Below are positions 21,731 through 33,422 of a stretch of 64,000 nucleotides of DNA, in pieces. The notes beneath the pieces are model-generated. The model searched no databases and was not told where the DNA came from. It was given only the letters and a program-made list of their open reading frames with translations. A program made the translations under genes and the position numbers. Source of the DNA: Antilocapra americana. Taxonomy: Eukaryota; Chordata; Mammalia; Artiodactyla; Antilocapridae. Positions within the stretch are counted from its first letter, which is position 1. Each line of letters starts with the position of its first letter. The stretch is taken from contig ML664161.1 in NCBI GenBank assembly GCA_007570785.1, positions 14,765,004 through 14,829,003 of the forward strand. Reading direction: 5' to 3'.

Positions 21731-22209
21731 CTTAAATGCTTGCCTGATTTAAAATTTTAGTAATCTATTTAATTTTCACCCTTGAATGCATTCTGTTTGA
21801 CCTATCTTTTCAGTTATCTTTGGACTAAATCTAAGGTAGCTTTCAAAAAACAGCAAAAGCAAATGTATCTTCAAATTCTGGACTGTTCTTTCTACTTATG
21901 CCTCAATTATTCAGATTTCCTCTCTGGGAGAACATAGGATTTTTGGTTGAATCTTTATTCTCCATTATTAATATCGTCTTTCCTCTAAAATATTTTATAA
22001 ACTCATGTGCTTTTGGTATTCTAAGAATACTATAAATTCACTACTTCACATGACTTGTTAGATTTCTGAATGCCAACTTTACCATTCAATGTTTCATTTT
22101 CAGGCTTTATTTGTGCTGCCTGTAGGTTTAGTTTTACTGAAATTTTCATATTGAGCCATCTTTTTATATCTTTGTATTTCCTTTTTTCTTCTACTGATTC
22201 ACCAGTGAT
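21731..22209. other. Unassigned T-rich sequence
   Basis: No gene. Parts may extend the fossil L1/HAL1 on either side, but I cannot place them. Confidence 0.4.
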
Positions 22210-22440
22210 TTTTGTTCTTTTAAATATTATTGAACTGAAATATATATACAGAAAAGTATGTGGATCAAAAAATACATCCTGGTAAATTTTTACATCCTTA
22301 TGCACACCTATGAAACCAGCTCCAAGTGCAAGATTCAGAACACCACCAGTCTTCAGACCAACATTAATACCCTTCGTGATCTTTTCTAGTCACTATTCCC
22401 CTCAATAGTCACCCTATAGCCTTTTAATTTGATGTTTTTT
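22210..22440 (-). mobile_element. Old L1 3'-UTR-like fragment, minus strand
   Basis: TATTGAACTGAAATATATAT, CACACCTATGAAACCAGCTC, AGATTCAGAACACCACCAG and CTTTTCTAGTCACTATTCC follow the order of the antisense 3' UTR of an ancient L1M element. Strongly diverged. Confidence 0.5.
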
Positions 22441-22724
22441 TGCTTCCTTATAATTTATTCTTATTTTTAGTAGATGTTATATTTTCTTGTATCACAGGGA
22501 AGATGCAAAATGTTACTCTAAAATTTTCTCCAATTTGCAATCTTGAAATTAATGTAGACTGATGAGGTTCCTGAAATAATAGTACTCTGGGTCCCATACT
22601 TTCACAAAATGACTAGAATTCCCATACATCTTAAGGTTTGATTAACAGTGACCTAGAAAACTTTTGAGAAATATTGGTGCCTGGCCTTATCCTCTTAAGG
22701 TTTTTTTAGAGTGAAGCTGTATAT

Positions 22725-23260
22725 TAGTGTTTTTGTTACTACCATAACAAATCACCACACACATCACGGCTTACAGAAACACTGATTTGTTATTTGATCA
22801 TTCTGTATGTCAGAAGTCCAGTGGGCTCAGCTGGTTCCCCTGCTCCATGTCTGCAAGGCCCTGTGAAGTTGTGTGCAGGGCTGCGTTCTTTGTGGAGGCC
22901 CTGGGGAGATCTCTTCTGGGCTGATTCACGTTGTTGGCAGAACTCATTTCCATGCAGCTGTGGAACTGAGAACACTGTTTCTCTGCTGGCTGTGACTGGG
23001 TATCCTGCTCAATTTCTAGGGGCCTCCTGCATGCCTTTGTTCTTGGCCTCTGTCCTCACAGTCAGTAATGATGGGTTGAGTCCTTCTGGTGCTTAAGTTC
23101 TTTCTGATCTCCATTTCCACTTCATCTTCCCTGACTTCTCTGCAGTATACCTCTGACTCTTCTGCCTTCCTTAGCTGCTTTTTGGAGCCCATGTAATGAC
23201 ATGGTAATACCTGGATTCTCTAGGATAATCTATTTTTAAAATGAGTTGATCAGTAACTGC
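22725..23260 (-). mobile_element. MLT1-like MaLR LTR, minus strand
   Basis: The left end, GTTACTACCATAACAAATCA followed by CACGGCTTACAGAAACAC and GTCAGAAGTCCAGTGGG, is the antisense of the 3' end of a MaLR-type LTR. The remainder follows the family order to about GACATGGTAATACC. The 100-codon plus-strand frame (22794-23096) lies wholly inside it and is not a gene. Confidence 0.65.
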
Positions 23261-26200
23261 CTTAATTTCATCTAAAAAAAATTGCTTTGCAACCATGCTG
23301 ATATTAGTGTGTGCGTGCATGCACATGTGTTTGGGGTGCGTCTTTAGAATTCTACTTACCTCAAGCCATCTTCTTCTAATATGTAACCAGGGTTGAGTAT
23401 CACTAGTGCAGACTTTGGATTTCTAATCTATGAAGACAGTAGTAGATGTTTTCCCACTCTTCTTTCAGGAATGTTGGAGTGCTTTGTTTTATAAAGTTAA
23501 AAAAGGAAGAATATACAAACATACAGACTCACACACACATATATACATACATTACTCTTTTTCTCAATTGACATTGGTTTTATTTTAAAAGGAATATCTT
23601 CAGGGGTTGTTTGTAGATGTTTGCACTTGGACATCATCACAGACTATCTATGTATGGGTGTAAGCCTAGCGGGAATTGGGGAGAGGCAATTATCAGGCTA
23701 ACATAATACCAAATTAAGCCAGAAATCTCAATTCCTTATTGAAACTGAGATTTTACTACTTTAATTTAGATTTTTCATTTTTTAACTAAGAAAATCAGGA
23801 CTTGCAGAGATTAAAGGTTTTTGCAAAGGCACATATATATCATGAAAGGAGTCATCTGACTGGCTAAAAAAAAAAAAATGAGCCTTTAACATTTACCTTC
23901 TGGGGAAATGAGCTATATTTTGTGCAATCTACTTTTATTTCTTTTGAATCTCTAATATATCATTTTAACTTGAGAGGGGAAAATAAGCAATTCAGTCTAA
24001 AATATGCATTTTTGACAGAACTTGTAAAATTCTGTCTGAACAGAGGTGTTTGAAGGTGGTGAAGCCCTATGTGCACTTTGCAGAGTAGGTTTTAGCAAAA
24101 GAGAAAGAGGTTAGGTTTGAATCCAGCACAAAAGTTCAGGGTATTGAGATGTGAGATTTCATAACCCAGGTTCAGGAGTAAGCCATTCTATTAATAACTC
24201 TCTGGACCTTAGAGACAATATTTTAAGAAAATTATGAGTATTTTTGCTTTTAAAGATCTTTTTAGAAAAATAAAGCCGTTTTTTATGGTCCCCTTCTCCA
24301 TTGGTAAGCCTTGTTTAAGTCATTGTCTTCTCTGTTTTTGCTGAACTATGAATTGGCATATTGTGCTAATTCTTAATCATCAGTGGTAACAGGGAAAGGG
24401 AAAAATTTAGAATCCCTTGATAATAATTTTAGCTACATACAGAAAAAAATTATATTGTGTCTATCATTCCTGGCTCTTTAGACCCAGCCTATTCACATGC
24501 CCAGATTGCTTAGCACTCAGAAGTGCTAGCTCATGACTTTGGAATAACTCACATATTATTTCTGATTCTTTTATTTCTGGTTTATTTACTTCACTATTTT
24601 CTCTCCAACCCTGAAGTTTGATTTCCCAATTTACTATTGTATTTCAACCTTTGACCTCCTAAAGTTAAATGATCTTTCTGGTCCTCTCTCTCTTGTCACC
24701 TTGGACCTTGGCACTGTGGCAGCTTTTACTTACTAATTTCTAATGCATTAGTATCTATCTCTTATTTTCTTGGTGAGGACTTCAGACTCCACTTCTGATT
24801 GCAATAGGTAATCTCAGATCTGTGACTTGGCCAGTTTTAGTCAGTGTTTGAAAAGTAAAAGTGATTAGCTATTTGATCATTCCTGACCAATCACAAGAAT
24901 TGATAAAAGGGATCTGAAGTTGATCACTTTATTCTTATTTACACCATAATTACTCACTTGGTTTAGAAAACAATGGTATGGAAAATAGCTGTGTTGCCTG
25001 CTATATTCAATCTTGTAATTATACAGGTATGCCCTAGGCCAACATTAGTACTGAATGCTAAAGTCACAGTTTTTGAACCTAAAAGAGAAGACTTTAGTGA
25101 TTCAGTGACCTGGTCTAGTATTTGGTTCATGGGATGCCCAACCCCCTAAAGAGCTACCGCAAGTTAGGGTAGGAGAAAGACAGATGGTAAATGAGAGGTA
25201 ACCTAGGAAGGATGAGGAACCCTCACCCCATTCCAGTAGGAGCATCTCAGCTACCTTGTTTGTACATGTAAATTCCAAGAAAGGTTTTGTTTGAACAAAG
25301 ACTATCATTAATTAAAAATATTGCCAGCTATGGACCTAGTTCAATCTATCATTCTCCACTTGAGGAAACAAGGGCCAAAGAAGTGAAGTGGCTAAGATCA
25401 TGAGAAAGCCAAAGTCTCTCAGCTCTCAACCAGGATTCTTCCCAATGATCCACAAACAATTTTATCAAATGGTTTCCACAAACAATTAAATGATGGCAGT
25501 CAAAAAATCCTCATGCTTCTCTGGGTAAACTGATAAATAATAATATATGTAGTTTGTGTTTACAAATTGTGGACAAATCTTCTAATTTTATGTTTATATA
25601 AGAATCCCAGAGTATTTTTGTCAATTCTCAGAAATTAATGAATATTTCACTGTTTCTCATTTCATAAAAAAATTTAGGTGCAAGATGGAGAGAATACCTA
25701 GGTAAATGAGATGTGTTTCCAGATTCTAAGTAGTTCTTTGTTTAATGATAGAATCTGTTTTGGGTGAAAAAAAAAATCACAGAACCCAAGAATCATAGAT
25801 AAGATTGTAGGCAGTTTAATATAATTTGCCTAAATACAGTTTAATCAATTTTATACAATTTAAAGAACAAATATTGTAGCATGAACAAATGAATAATGTT
25901 AATATGTAATATTTCCACTTAGTTGGTGACAATCTTTGTAATCGTCTACAGTAGCTTAGACATGAAATTATAGAAATGGAATTATAAATATATTAGGTGG
26001 TAAATGCCAGGATTATATATATTTGCATTACTAGAAACTATGTCATATTTTCTTTTTTCAATTTCTTCTGAATTTCCTTAAAATATTTGTGCAAAATAGT
26101 GTTTGATTGCTGCTAAATTGCATCCCATACTTGCTAATACATGAAGCTTAATCTTGAGTCATTTGCTATCAATAGCTAATTTACATAATTAATTCCTAAG

Positions 26201-28255
26201 TACAGTTGGATTCACTTGGTGAAAATCCTGTATATATTCATGTATATTATAAGTACTGTATTATACTAATTCATTTACTAATTTGATAAATAGTTTACTC
26301 AGATTTTTCTGCTCCCTGTGTTAGGAACTAAGTTCTTTCCTCTTGAGGGGCTCACAGCCTGGTTGCAGGTTCTTCTAGCTTACATTTTCTTCTTCAAATG
26401 AAAATAATGAATTATGCACTGGAAAAAAGATGATGTCAAGAAATTATAAATATATAAATACATAATGAAAGGAAATGCTCTCATTATAAAGCAAACATCA
26501 TTCCAGAATAAAATACACCACGGATGTTCTTGAATTAGAAGAGAAAATATGCTCTTTTGCTATGCAAACAGATGGGGATAAACCCTACAAACTGATATAT
26601 TTAAAGAGCCATTAAAAAAGTAACTATTATATAAAATGAAATCTTGTGTTGGATAGATTTATCAGCTGCCAAGCTAAGGTAGGAGCAACAGAATCTGTAA
26701 CTCAAAATGAAATCAACATATTTGCTTCTCAGTGAAGGTGGCAAAGGGAGCCTCACTGACTCATTTGCAAACTTATACATAGTAATGTCTGTTTTCATAT
26801 TTGCTCTTTCTTACCTCCCTAATGTAGCATCATCTAGATTGCCTCAAGGTAATCATGCACAGGAGACCACTTTGGGGGAAGTTATCAGCCCTCCAGTGAA
26901 GGGAATCAAACTGATCAAGGGAAAGGAAGTGATGCATTGAATTGTTTCATAATGACATTCATTTCTCAGTGACCTTCCACCATGCAATCTGATTTTTTTT
27001 AAAAAGTCAGCACAGTGTGCAACTCTCTCAGTGAGTGTGGGGGAAAAAAATAAATGAGGTGTTAGCAAGGACGCTTTCAATATGTCGCCTGGCCAGAGAT
27101 TTAGGTCATGAGAGTTGAAATAATTTTGAGCCTTGGTGCCCTGCACTGCTATTAAACACCAGTTAGTCTGTAGATGTGTCCTCAGCTGGCAGATGAAAAG
27201 GTCTAGAGTTCAGATTGTTTCAAGAAGTCATAATGAAGCCACAAGATCCATGTTCTTTATGAGAGAAATGTCAACTCTGGAAAGTCTCTTAAACTGTAAA
27301 GGACACTTCATTACATAGAAGAACTGACTTAATATGCTTTGCAAATGACTTCATAACATTCAATTTTGAGAATCATTTCCATTCTTTTATTCACAGTACA
27401 TAGGGAAATTAGCTGAAATATTTATCTTTGCTTCTCTCTAAGTTTTATAGCACTAGTCAAAAACTAATTAGACTCTGGCAATTAAATCCTGCATGCATGC
27501 TTCTCTTTCTTCTCAAGGAATTTTACTTGTTATGCAACTTCCTATATTGCAGACAGTGGCCTATTTAACTTGAAGGATTTTAGTTCAGTTGTTCTTTTTT
27601 TTAATGTCTTTTTTTTTTTTATATCAAGCTTATTCACTGTTTTTTTTTTTTTTCCCTTGAGTATCTGACAGGTACTTAGGAAAAGAGGAAATGGAAGAGG
27701 CCAATCATCAGGACAAGTAAGCATCTAATAAAACATGATCCATAGAAATGCAAGGAAGATTTCTCATCATGTCAGGTCACTAAATAGGTGGGAGCTCTCT
27801 CCAAAATGAGCAACACACCCTCCTTCTAGCTGACAAGGCAAGAAACTGCTGTGGGGCAAGATCATGTACAATATTAACCTGTAAATTCAGATCAAGTAGG
27901 GGCCCCTTCTCACCTGACAAAGAATTTCAAAGTGTGTCTGCATGACTTGCTTCCATGCATTTCTTTCTTTTGGTATTGCACCATCTGGTTGTTGGTTGTT
28001 CTTTGTGTGGTAAAGAAGGGATCTTGGGCTATTCCCAAAGGAGGGAACCTTCCTGTATTAGAAAGTCTTAGCAGTGTGTGAGTTAGTTTTACTCTGCTCT
28101 TAGCCTAGGAGAAAAATTCTTCCTTTCCTTTGATGTTTCTTTTTTTAATTTTCCTCCTCTGGGGGTAGGGCACGAATTCCCTATAGCCATCTGTGTGGCA
28201 AGATCATCAGGGTGAAGATTAAGATGTGAATAAAATCATCTGCACCATTTTTGTA
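23261..28255. other. Repeat-poor intergenic block
   Basis: Five kilobases in which I recognise almost no young repeats: no BovB, Bov-tA or bovid L1. Weak traces only: MIR-like at about 24108-24240 (plus) and 25330-25460 (minus), L2-like at 26280-26370 (minus), and small CA/TA runs at 23525-23555. The homopolymer-rich T tracts lie at 27592-27655. Open frames up to 97 codons (26853-27146) lack recognisable domains and occur on both strands over the same DNA. The segment 26930-27520 has balanced composition and would be the first place to test for conserved non-coding sequence. Confidence 0.45.
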
Positions 28256-28258
28256 GAA

Positions 28259-28660
28259 TCAACATATATGTGTTAATATATATATATATTTTTTTTCTTT
28301 CTGATTTACTTCATTCTGTATGACCTTCTCTATGTCCATCCTAGATGATCCTATTTTCAAAGCAGAAATAGAGACACAGACGTAGAGAACAAATGTATGG
28401 ATACCAAGGGGAAAAGATAGGGAGTGGGAGGTATTCAGAGATTGATATTGGCACATATGCACTATTGTTATTATGCGTAAGGTAGATAACTAATGGGAAC
28501 ATATTGTATAGCACAGGGAACTCTATTTAATGCACTGAGATGACCTGAAAGGGAGGAGAGACATGTATATGTACAGCTGATTAAACTTTCTGTACAGTAG
28601 AAACTAAAATATTGTAAAACACCTGTATTCCAATTAACATTAATTTAAGAATAAATAAAA
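28259..28660 (+). mobile_element. Artiodactyl L1 3' end with inverted 5' part
   Basis: Left part (28259 to about 28350) is on the minus strand: it reads EKVIQNEVNQKEKKYIYILT, matching the L1 ORF2 C-terminus. Right part (about 28350-28660) is on the plus strand: AGCAGAAATAGAGACACAGA, then TATAGCACAGGGAACTCTAT, then a decayed A-rich end. The consecutive pieces of one L1 in opposite orientation fit twin priming. Target duplications were not identified, in keeping with its age. Confidence 0.7.
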
Positions 28661-29085
28661 AGAGACAGGAAGAAAAGAGATTAATATGTGAGTCTATTAT
28701 AAATTTTCCAAAGATCCTTTTTATTTATTTAGTCTGGGTTTTTGACTAAAGGCCAAATATTTTCCCTATGGCTTTCCTGTGATTTGGTTCACCTCACCAG
28801 AGTTGGGGGTTCCACAGAATGGTTTGTAGTGATAGTCACAGAAAGGTATTTTGAAGTAGTGGGTCTTCTGTTCAAATTTCCCTTGGAAATCTGAGAGTAG
28901 GAAGATACTTACTAAATATTGAAGACCTGGAATCCCAAAGAGCTCTAACTTCTTCAGAAATTTCAACAATATTAATTTTCCACACTTCAAAATAGATGGA
29001 AACAATGAAAAAAACATTACCATAAGCCACACGAGGTACATGCTTGATTACTCTTAGAGTCAGTCTATATCAGTGAGCTAAGACT
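28661..29085. other. Intergenic sequence, nothing recognised
   Basis: Contains a 91-codon minus-strand frame (28766-29041) without a recognisable domain, probably chance. Confidence 0.45.
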
Positions 29086-29089
29086 GTGC

Positions 29090-29308
29090 ATGAATACTCA
29101 ATCACTTTAGTCATGTCTGACTCTTTGTGACTCTGTGGACTGTAGCCTTCAAGGCACCTCTGTCCATGGGATTCTCCAGAAAGAATACTGGAGTGGGTTG
29201 CCATGCCTTTCTCCAAGGGGTCTCCCTGACTCAAGGATCAAATTAGCATCTCCTGCATCTCCTGCCTTGCAGGCAGATTCTTTACCCACTGAGCCACCTG
29301 GGAAGTTA
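29090..29308 (-). mobile_element. Bov-tA SINE, minus strand
   Basis: Body words (GTCATGTCTGACTCTTTGTG, ATACTGGAGTGGGTTGCCAT) and the head with the tandem ATCTCCTGC/ATCTCCTGC variant at 29250-29267 are read on the minus strand. That 9-bp duplication marks a Bov-tA subtype. Confidence 0.9.
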
Positions 29309-29404
29309 GACTATTGGGTTGTAAATACAGAGATATGTAGAAATTACATCTAAGGTTTGTAGTGAAATATGTTAAGAAAGACAGAGAAGACATTGGCCCT
29401 GTTC

Positions 29405-29790
29405 TCCTTTTTTTATTTTTGTATAATTGAAAGGTTACTTTCCATTTACAATTATTACAAAATATTGCCTATACATCACATAGTGTGGTGGCTTCCCAGG
29501 TAGTGCTAGTGATAAAGAACCCACCCGCCAGTGCAGAAGGCATAAGAGATGTGGGTTCAACCCCTACTTTGGGGAGATATCCTAGAGAAGGACATGGCAA
29601 CCCACTTCAGTATTCTTGCCTAGAGAATCCCTTGGACAGAGGAGCATAATAGACTATGTTCCATAGGGTCATACAAAGTCAGATGAAATTGAAAAGACTT
29701 AGCATGCACACACCCCATGTATACAATATTTCCGTGAGTCTATCTTGTGGTCCTGCTTTCTATACATTTCCATCCTAGTCATAGATATAA
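29405..29790 (-). mobile_element. Artiodactyl L1 3' UTR fragment, minus strand, split by a SINE
   Basis: The left part has a T-rich start, then GTATAATTGAAAGGTTACTT and TACAAAATATTGCCTATAC. The right part (29713-29790) has ATGTATACAATATTTCCGTG. Together they resemble the antisense artiodactyl L1 3' UTR, with the SINE at 29491-29712 inserted in it. Confidence 0.5.
29491..29712 (+). mobile_element. Bov-tA SINE, plus strand
   Basis: Starts GGCTTCCCAGGTAGTGCTAG with a tRNA-like head; the B-box-like word GGGTTCAACCCC is present. The Bov-A body (GCAACCCACTTCAGTATTCT) and a diverged 3' end follow. Confidence 0.88.
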
Positions 29791-30189
29791 TTAAGTATAA
29801 GAAAAGAGCTTCAGAAGTCAGAGCTAGAACCATACTCATGTATAAACAGTACAAATTTTTATTTTTTCATTTAATCATTAATCAAACATGTTGGTATTCT
29901 CTCTTTCAAGTCCCTGCTTGATCCTGTGAATTATGTAAAAATAAATCAGATATGGTTCACGGGGTTGCTTGTCTATAAAGGGAATAACATACTTACATGA
30001 ATAATAGGACTACCATAAGGGGAATACAGATAAAGGACTGTGGAAGGAAGGAATTTGAACTAAGCCTTGAAAGCTGGGTCAAAGAGAAAAGGGACATTTC
30101 ACTAAAGACAATGTGCATAGAGCCTATTTGTAAATGAGTAGCATTAGAAAATGTCAGCAATTTTTGAAATTTAGGAAGATCTCATTTTT
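29791..30189. other. Intergenic sequence, nothing recognised
   Basis: AT-rich; I recognise no repeat or coding frame. Confidence 0.45.
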
Positions 30190-30376
30190 GGTAGGGAGAT
30201 TCCAAGATGACCACCAAGATTCCTACTCCTGGGGTCTATGCTGTATATGATCTCTTTTCTAGAATGTGAAAGAAGCCTGCTAATACAGTACTTGCCTTTT
30301 TGTGATTAGGTTACTGACATGGGAAAAGATGAAGGGATTTTTGTAGATGTAATTAAGGTCCCTAATTACTTTCCTT
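30190..30376 (+). mobile_element. LTR-like fossil fragment
   Basis: AGATTCCTACTCCTGGGGTC, TGTGATTAGGTTACTGACAT and TTTTGTAGATGTAATTAAGG resemble a mammalian MaLR/ERVL-type LTR interior. Orientation and family are uncertain. Confidence 0.4.
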
Positions 30377-31032
30377 TGAGTTAATATGCTGATTTTCATT
30401 TTTCACTTCCTCTTTCTTCTATTTTGACAAAGTCCAATTCTCATTCGCACCCATTCTTAGTCTTACTCTGCTAAACTACCCAGAAGTGAAAATATTCTGA
30501 GGTACCAATCAAAAAATGAAACAAATGCTTGAAATACTGGGATCTGCCAGTAATTCTGTCATGGTCAGTAGTAATAGGGTTCCCCATCTTTTCCCATCTT
30601 ATTCATTTTGGGGTAAAGGCAAAGGTTGGCATTAGAAACAGGATTTTGACCTGAGTCAAGGTCACAGGATTTCATAAATTGGCTGGTAGAATTAATGATG
30701 CTTCATTTTGTTCAGTTAACTAACTTCTTCTGTCTCCTAAATTTTGTCAAATACTGCATATCTATGAGAATTGGTCCTAATGGTAAGAAGTACTGAAGGT
30801 TGTGGTATCTTTTTCTTCATCCAGCCAATAAATTTATGCCAGTGCTCAATATCTTCCTTTACCTTAGAATTAGAGTAATTAGGATTTGTAAGAAGTGTGC
30901 TGGTAAATACCAGTCTCCTCAGAGTGCCTTATCTGCACTTTTGCCATTTTCAAACTTGAGAGCTTAGTAAGGCCTTCATGGATCTGTGTTTCTCTGCATG
31001 TTTGGGATACATTCTATATGATTTCAAATGAG
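30377..31032. other. Intergenic sequence, nothing recognised
   Basis: AT-rich spacer left of a young L1. I recognise no feature. Confidence 0.45.
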
Positions 31033-31043
31033 AATATAAAGCT

Positions 31044-31589
31044 TTAATTCCAACAGATTATTAGATATTTGAGAAAAGGGAACTCCTGTGGGAGGCAAAT
31101 TGGTATTTTGTACTTCATTGAAAAGTTAAAAAGTTGTTCATTTGAAGCAGTTCTACTCAGGTGGACGGAACTGGAGCCTATTATCCAGAGTGAAGTAAGC
31201 CAGAAGCAAAAACAACAATACAGTATATTAACACATATATATGGAATTTAGGAAGACGGTAACGAGAACCCAGCATGCGAGACAGCAAAAGGAACGCAGA
31301 CGTATAGAACAGACTCGTGGACTCTGTGGATGAGGGCAGGGGTGGGATGATTTGGGAGAATGGCATTGAAACATGTTAAGTATCATATGTGAAATCAATC
31401 GCCAGCCCAGGGTTGATGCTCGGGGCTGCTGCACCGAGATTTCCCGGGGGGAGGGAGGAGGGAGGGAGGAGGGAGGGGGGAGGGAGGGGGGTTCTGGAGG
31501 GGGAACATATGTACACCCATGGCGATATCATGTCATTGTATGGCAAAACCAATAAAAAATAAATAAATAAATAAAATTAAATTAAAAAA
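31044..31589 (+). mobile_element. Young bovid L1 3' end, plus strand
   Basis: From 31145 the element reads the ORF2 C-terminus (EPIIQSEVSQKQKQQYSILT in the frame at 31069-31251), then the 3' UTR with the polypurine tract and an A-rich tail containing repeated AAAT. The stretch 31044-31144 looks like ORF2 sequence with several small deletions. The 11-bp repeat AATATAAAGCT at 31033-31043 and 31590-31600 is a plausible target duplication. Confidence 0.88.
31443..31503 (+). repeat. G-rich polypurine tract of L1 3' UTR
   Basis: A run of closely spaced GGG blocks separated by A or GA, enough for several G-quadruplex combinations on the plus strand. It is the conserved polypurine tract of this L1 subfamily; equivalents occur at 45529-45566 (plus) and about 63653-63692 (minus). 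Confidence 0.9.
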
Positions 31590-31600
31590 AATATAAAGCT

Positions 31601-32343
31601 AATCCATGTGGAAGATGCTACAAAAAAAAGGTTGTTCAGACTCATAGAAGAGTATTATCATCTACTTCAGTCAAAAATTTTTGATTATTGAATACTTTAA
31701 TATTTAATGTTTAATCTTTTGTGGTCACAGGGAAAATTATATATCTAAATAGGTAGTTGTTGCAGCTACATATAATGAGATGATCAATAAAAGACTTTCA
31801 AGCATAAAGCTGCATTAGTATAAAATTCTGAGGGAGAAAAATGGAGATATGAGTTTAAGGACAAAGTGAGTGATGTGAAAATTCTGTTAAAGAAGATCAT
31901 GTTATTGTGGTTATCAAATTATTTTTATTTCATTGAATATATATAAAATAATATACTAATTAATAAACATTATTATGTTTATTAAAGGCATAAATATTTA
32001 GAATTACATTGTTATAATAATTTAAACTTGTAATAAATATTTTTTCAATACCAATTTAAAAATATATTAGAGGATATGTGGTTCTGTAATACTCTTCTAG
32101 AGGATCTGTGGACAAAAAGTTTCAAGTCTCAAGGTGAGAGAGACAGTATTATAAAGGTAATTTAGTGCATTTTAGCCTGTTGGGGAAAAGCACAAAAATT
32201 GTATTCAGTAAGCAAGAGTGAGTAGAAGACAATTTGAGAAGAGTAGTGTCATTTTTTACTGAGGATGCCCTGATCAAGTCCCTCATAGTTGCCATACCCT
32301 TTGTAAGGCTCTGTGATCCAAACTCTGCTTCAGAAGGATCTAA
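31601..32343. other. AT-rich spacer
   Basis: Includes a very AT-rich section at 31910-32085. A degenerate near-repeat, AGAGGATATGTGG and AGAGGATCTGTGG, occurs at about 32068 and 32099. No gene. Confidence 0.45.
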
Positions 32344-32533
32344 GTGAAGTGAAGTGAAGTCACTCAGTCATGTCCGACTCTTTGAGACCCCATGGACTGT
32401 AGCCTACCAGGCTCCTCCGTCTATGGGATTTTCCAGGCAAGAGTACTGGAGTGGGTTACCATTTCTGTCTCCAGAGGATCTTCCCCAACCAGGGACTGAA
32501 CGCGGGTCTCCAGCAGTGTAGGCAGACACTTGA
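32344..32533 (-). mobile_element. Bov-tA SINE, minus strand
   Basis: GTGAAGTGAAGTGAAGTCAC at the left is the complement of the CACTTCACTT-type 3' end. Body motifs follow in normal order and the tRNA-like head is truncated at the right near 32533. Confidence 0.9.
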
Positions 32534-32791
32534 AGTGTTGTACAAATCAAACTTCATGATATAAGCAAATGTTTCACTATTGACTTAACTTGGGACAATC
32601 AATTTTAGAGTCATTTTCTGTTGACTGTATGTTTGATTACCCCTGTGGGTATGGTCCAACCCTTCTGAGCAACACTGAGGGCAATATTAGATGCTAGTAC
32701 CATCTCAGAATCAACTTACCCAGGGAAACAGTGGAGTTAGGGAGCACCTATTTACCCCAGTCCTGGATTTATGGACCCCCAAGCAGATAAG

Positions 32792-32915
32792 CATCACTGA
32801 CTCAATGGACATGAGTTTGAGCAAGCTCTGAAAGATGGTGAAGGACAAGGAAGCCTGGCATACTGCAGCCCATGGGGTCACAAAGAGTAGGACACAACTG
32901 AGTGACTGAACAACA
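32792..32915 (+). mobile_element. 124-bp BovB tail insertion
   Basis: GACTCAATGGACATGAGTTT, AGATGGTGAAGGACAAGGAA and GAGTGACTGAACAAC are the last words of BovB. A perfect 11-bp repeat AAGCAGATAAG flanks it at 32781-32791 and 32916-32926, which proves a separate insertion event, among the shortest BovB copies one could recognise. Confidence 0.92.
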
Positions 32916-32926
32916 AAGCAGATAAG

Positions 32927-33403
32927 TAAAAGAGGCCAAACATGGGGAGGGAAATGCTGTGTAACTCTATTCCTATACTGACTTGACTGCGACCATTGGA
33001 AAAGGAAGAGATCAGCATCCCCAGAGCTGAATGCTTATGTTAACCATTTTATACAAATGTCAAATTCTTATTCTTCATTATGTCATTTTTTGTGTGTGGT
33101 ACAAATCCCTCCTCTACTTTTCCCTAAACCTTGTATCAAGGAGATGATTAGATTAAGTATTTTATTGCCTCTTACTACTTACTGGGTTCATTTATTTGCT
33201 TATTTTCTCATAATATCACAAATATTCTGATATCATAATGGATAAGGATCCCAATTTTCATTATCTTCAGAGGATAATATGATCTATTCATCTTCAGTTG
33301 GATTTTCTGCTTCAAGACATAAAATCTATGTGCTTAACTTATCCCACTTGTATGATAGCAAACTTTATATGGTGTAAACTTCCTTATTCTGACTTGTTCT
33401 CCG
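32927..33403. other. Intergenic sequence, nothing recognised
   Basis: AT-rich spacer with no supported feature. Confidence 0.45.
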
Positions 33404-33422
33404 AAAGCTCTTGCTAACTTAA

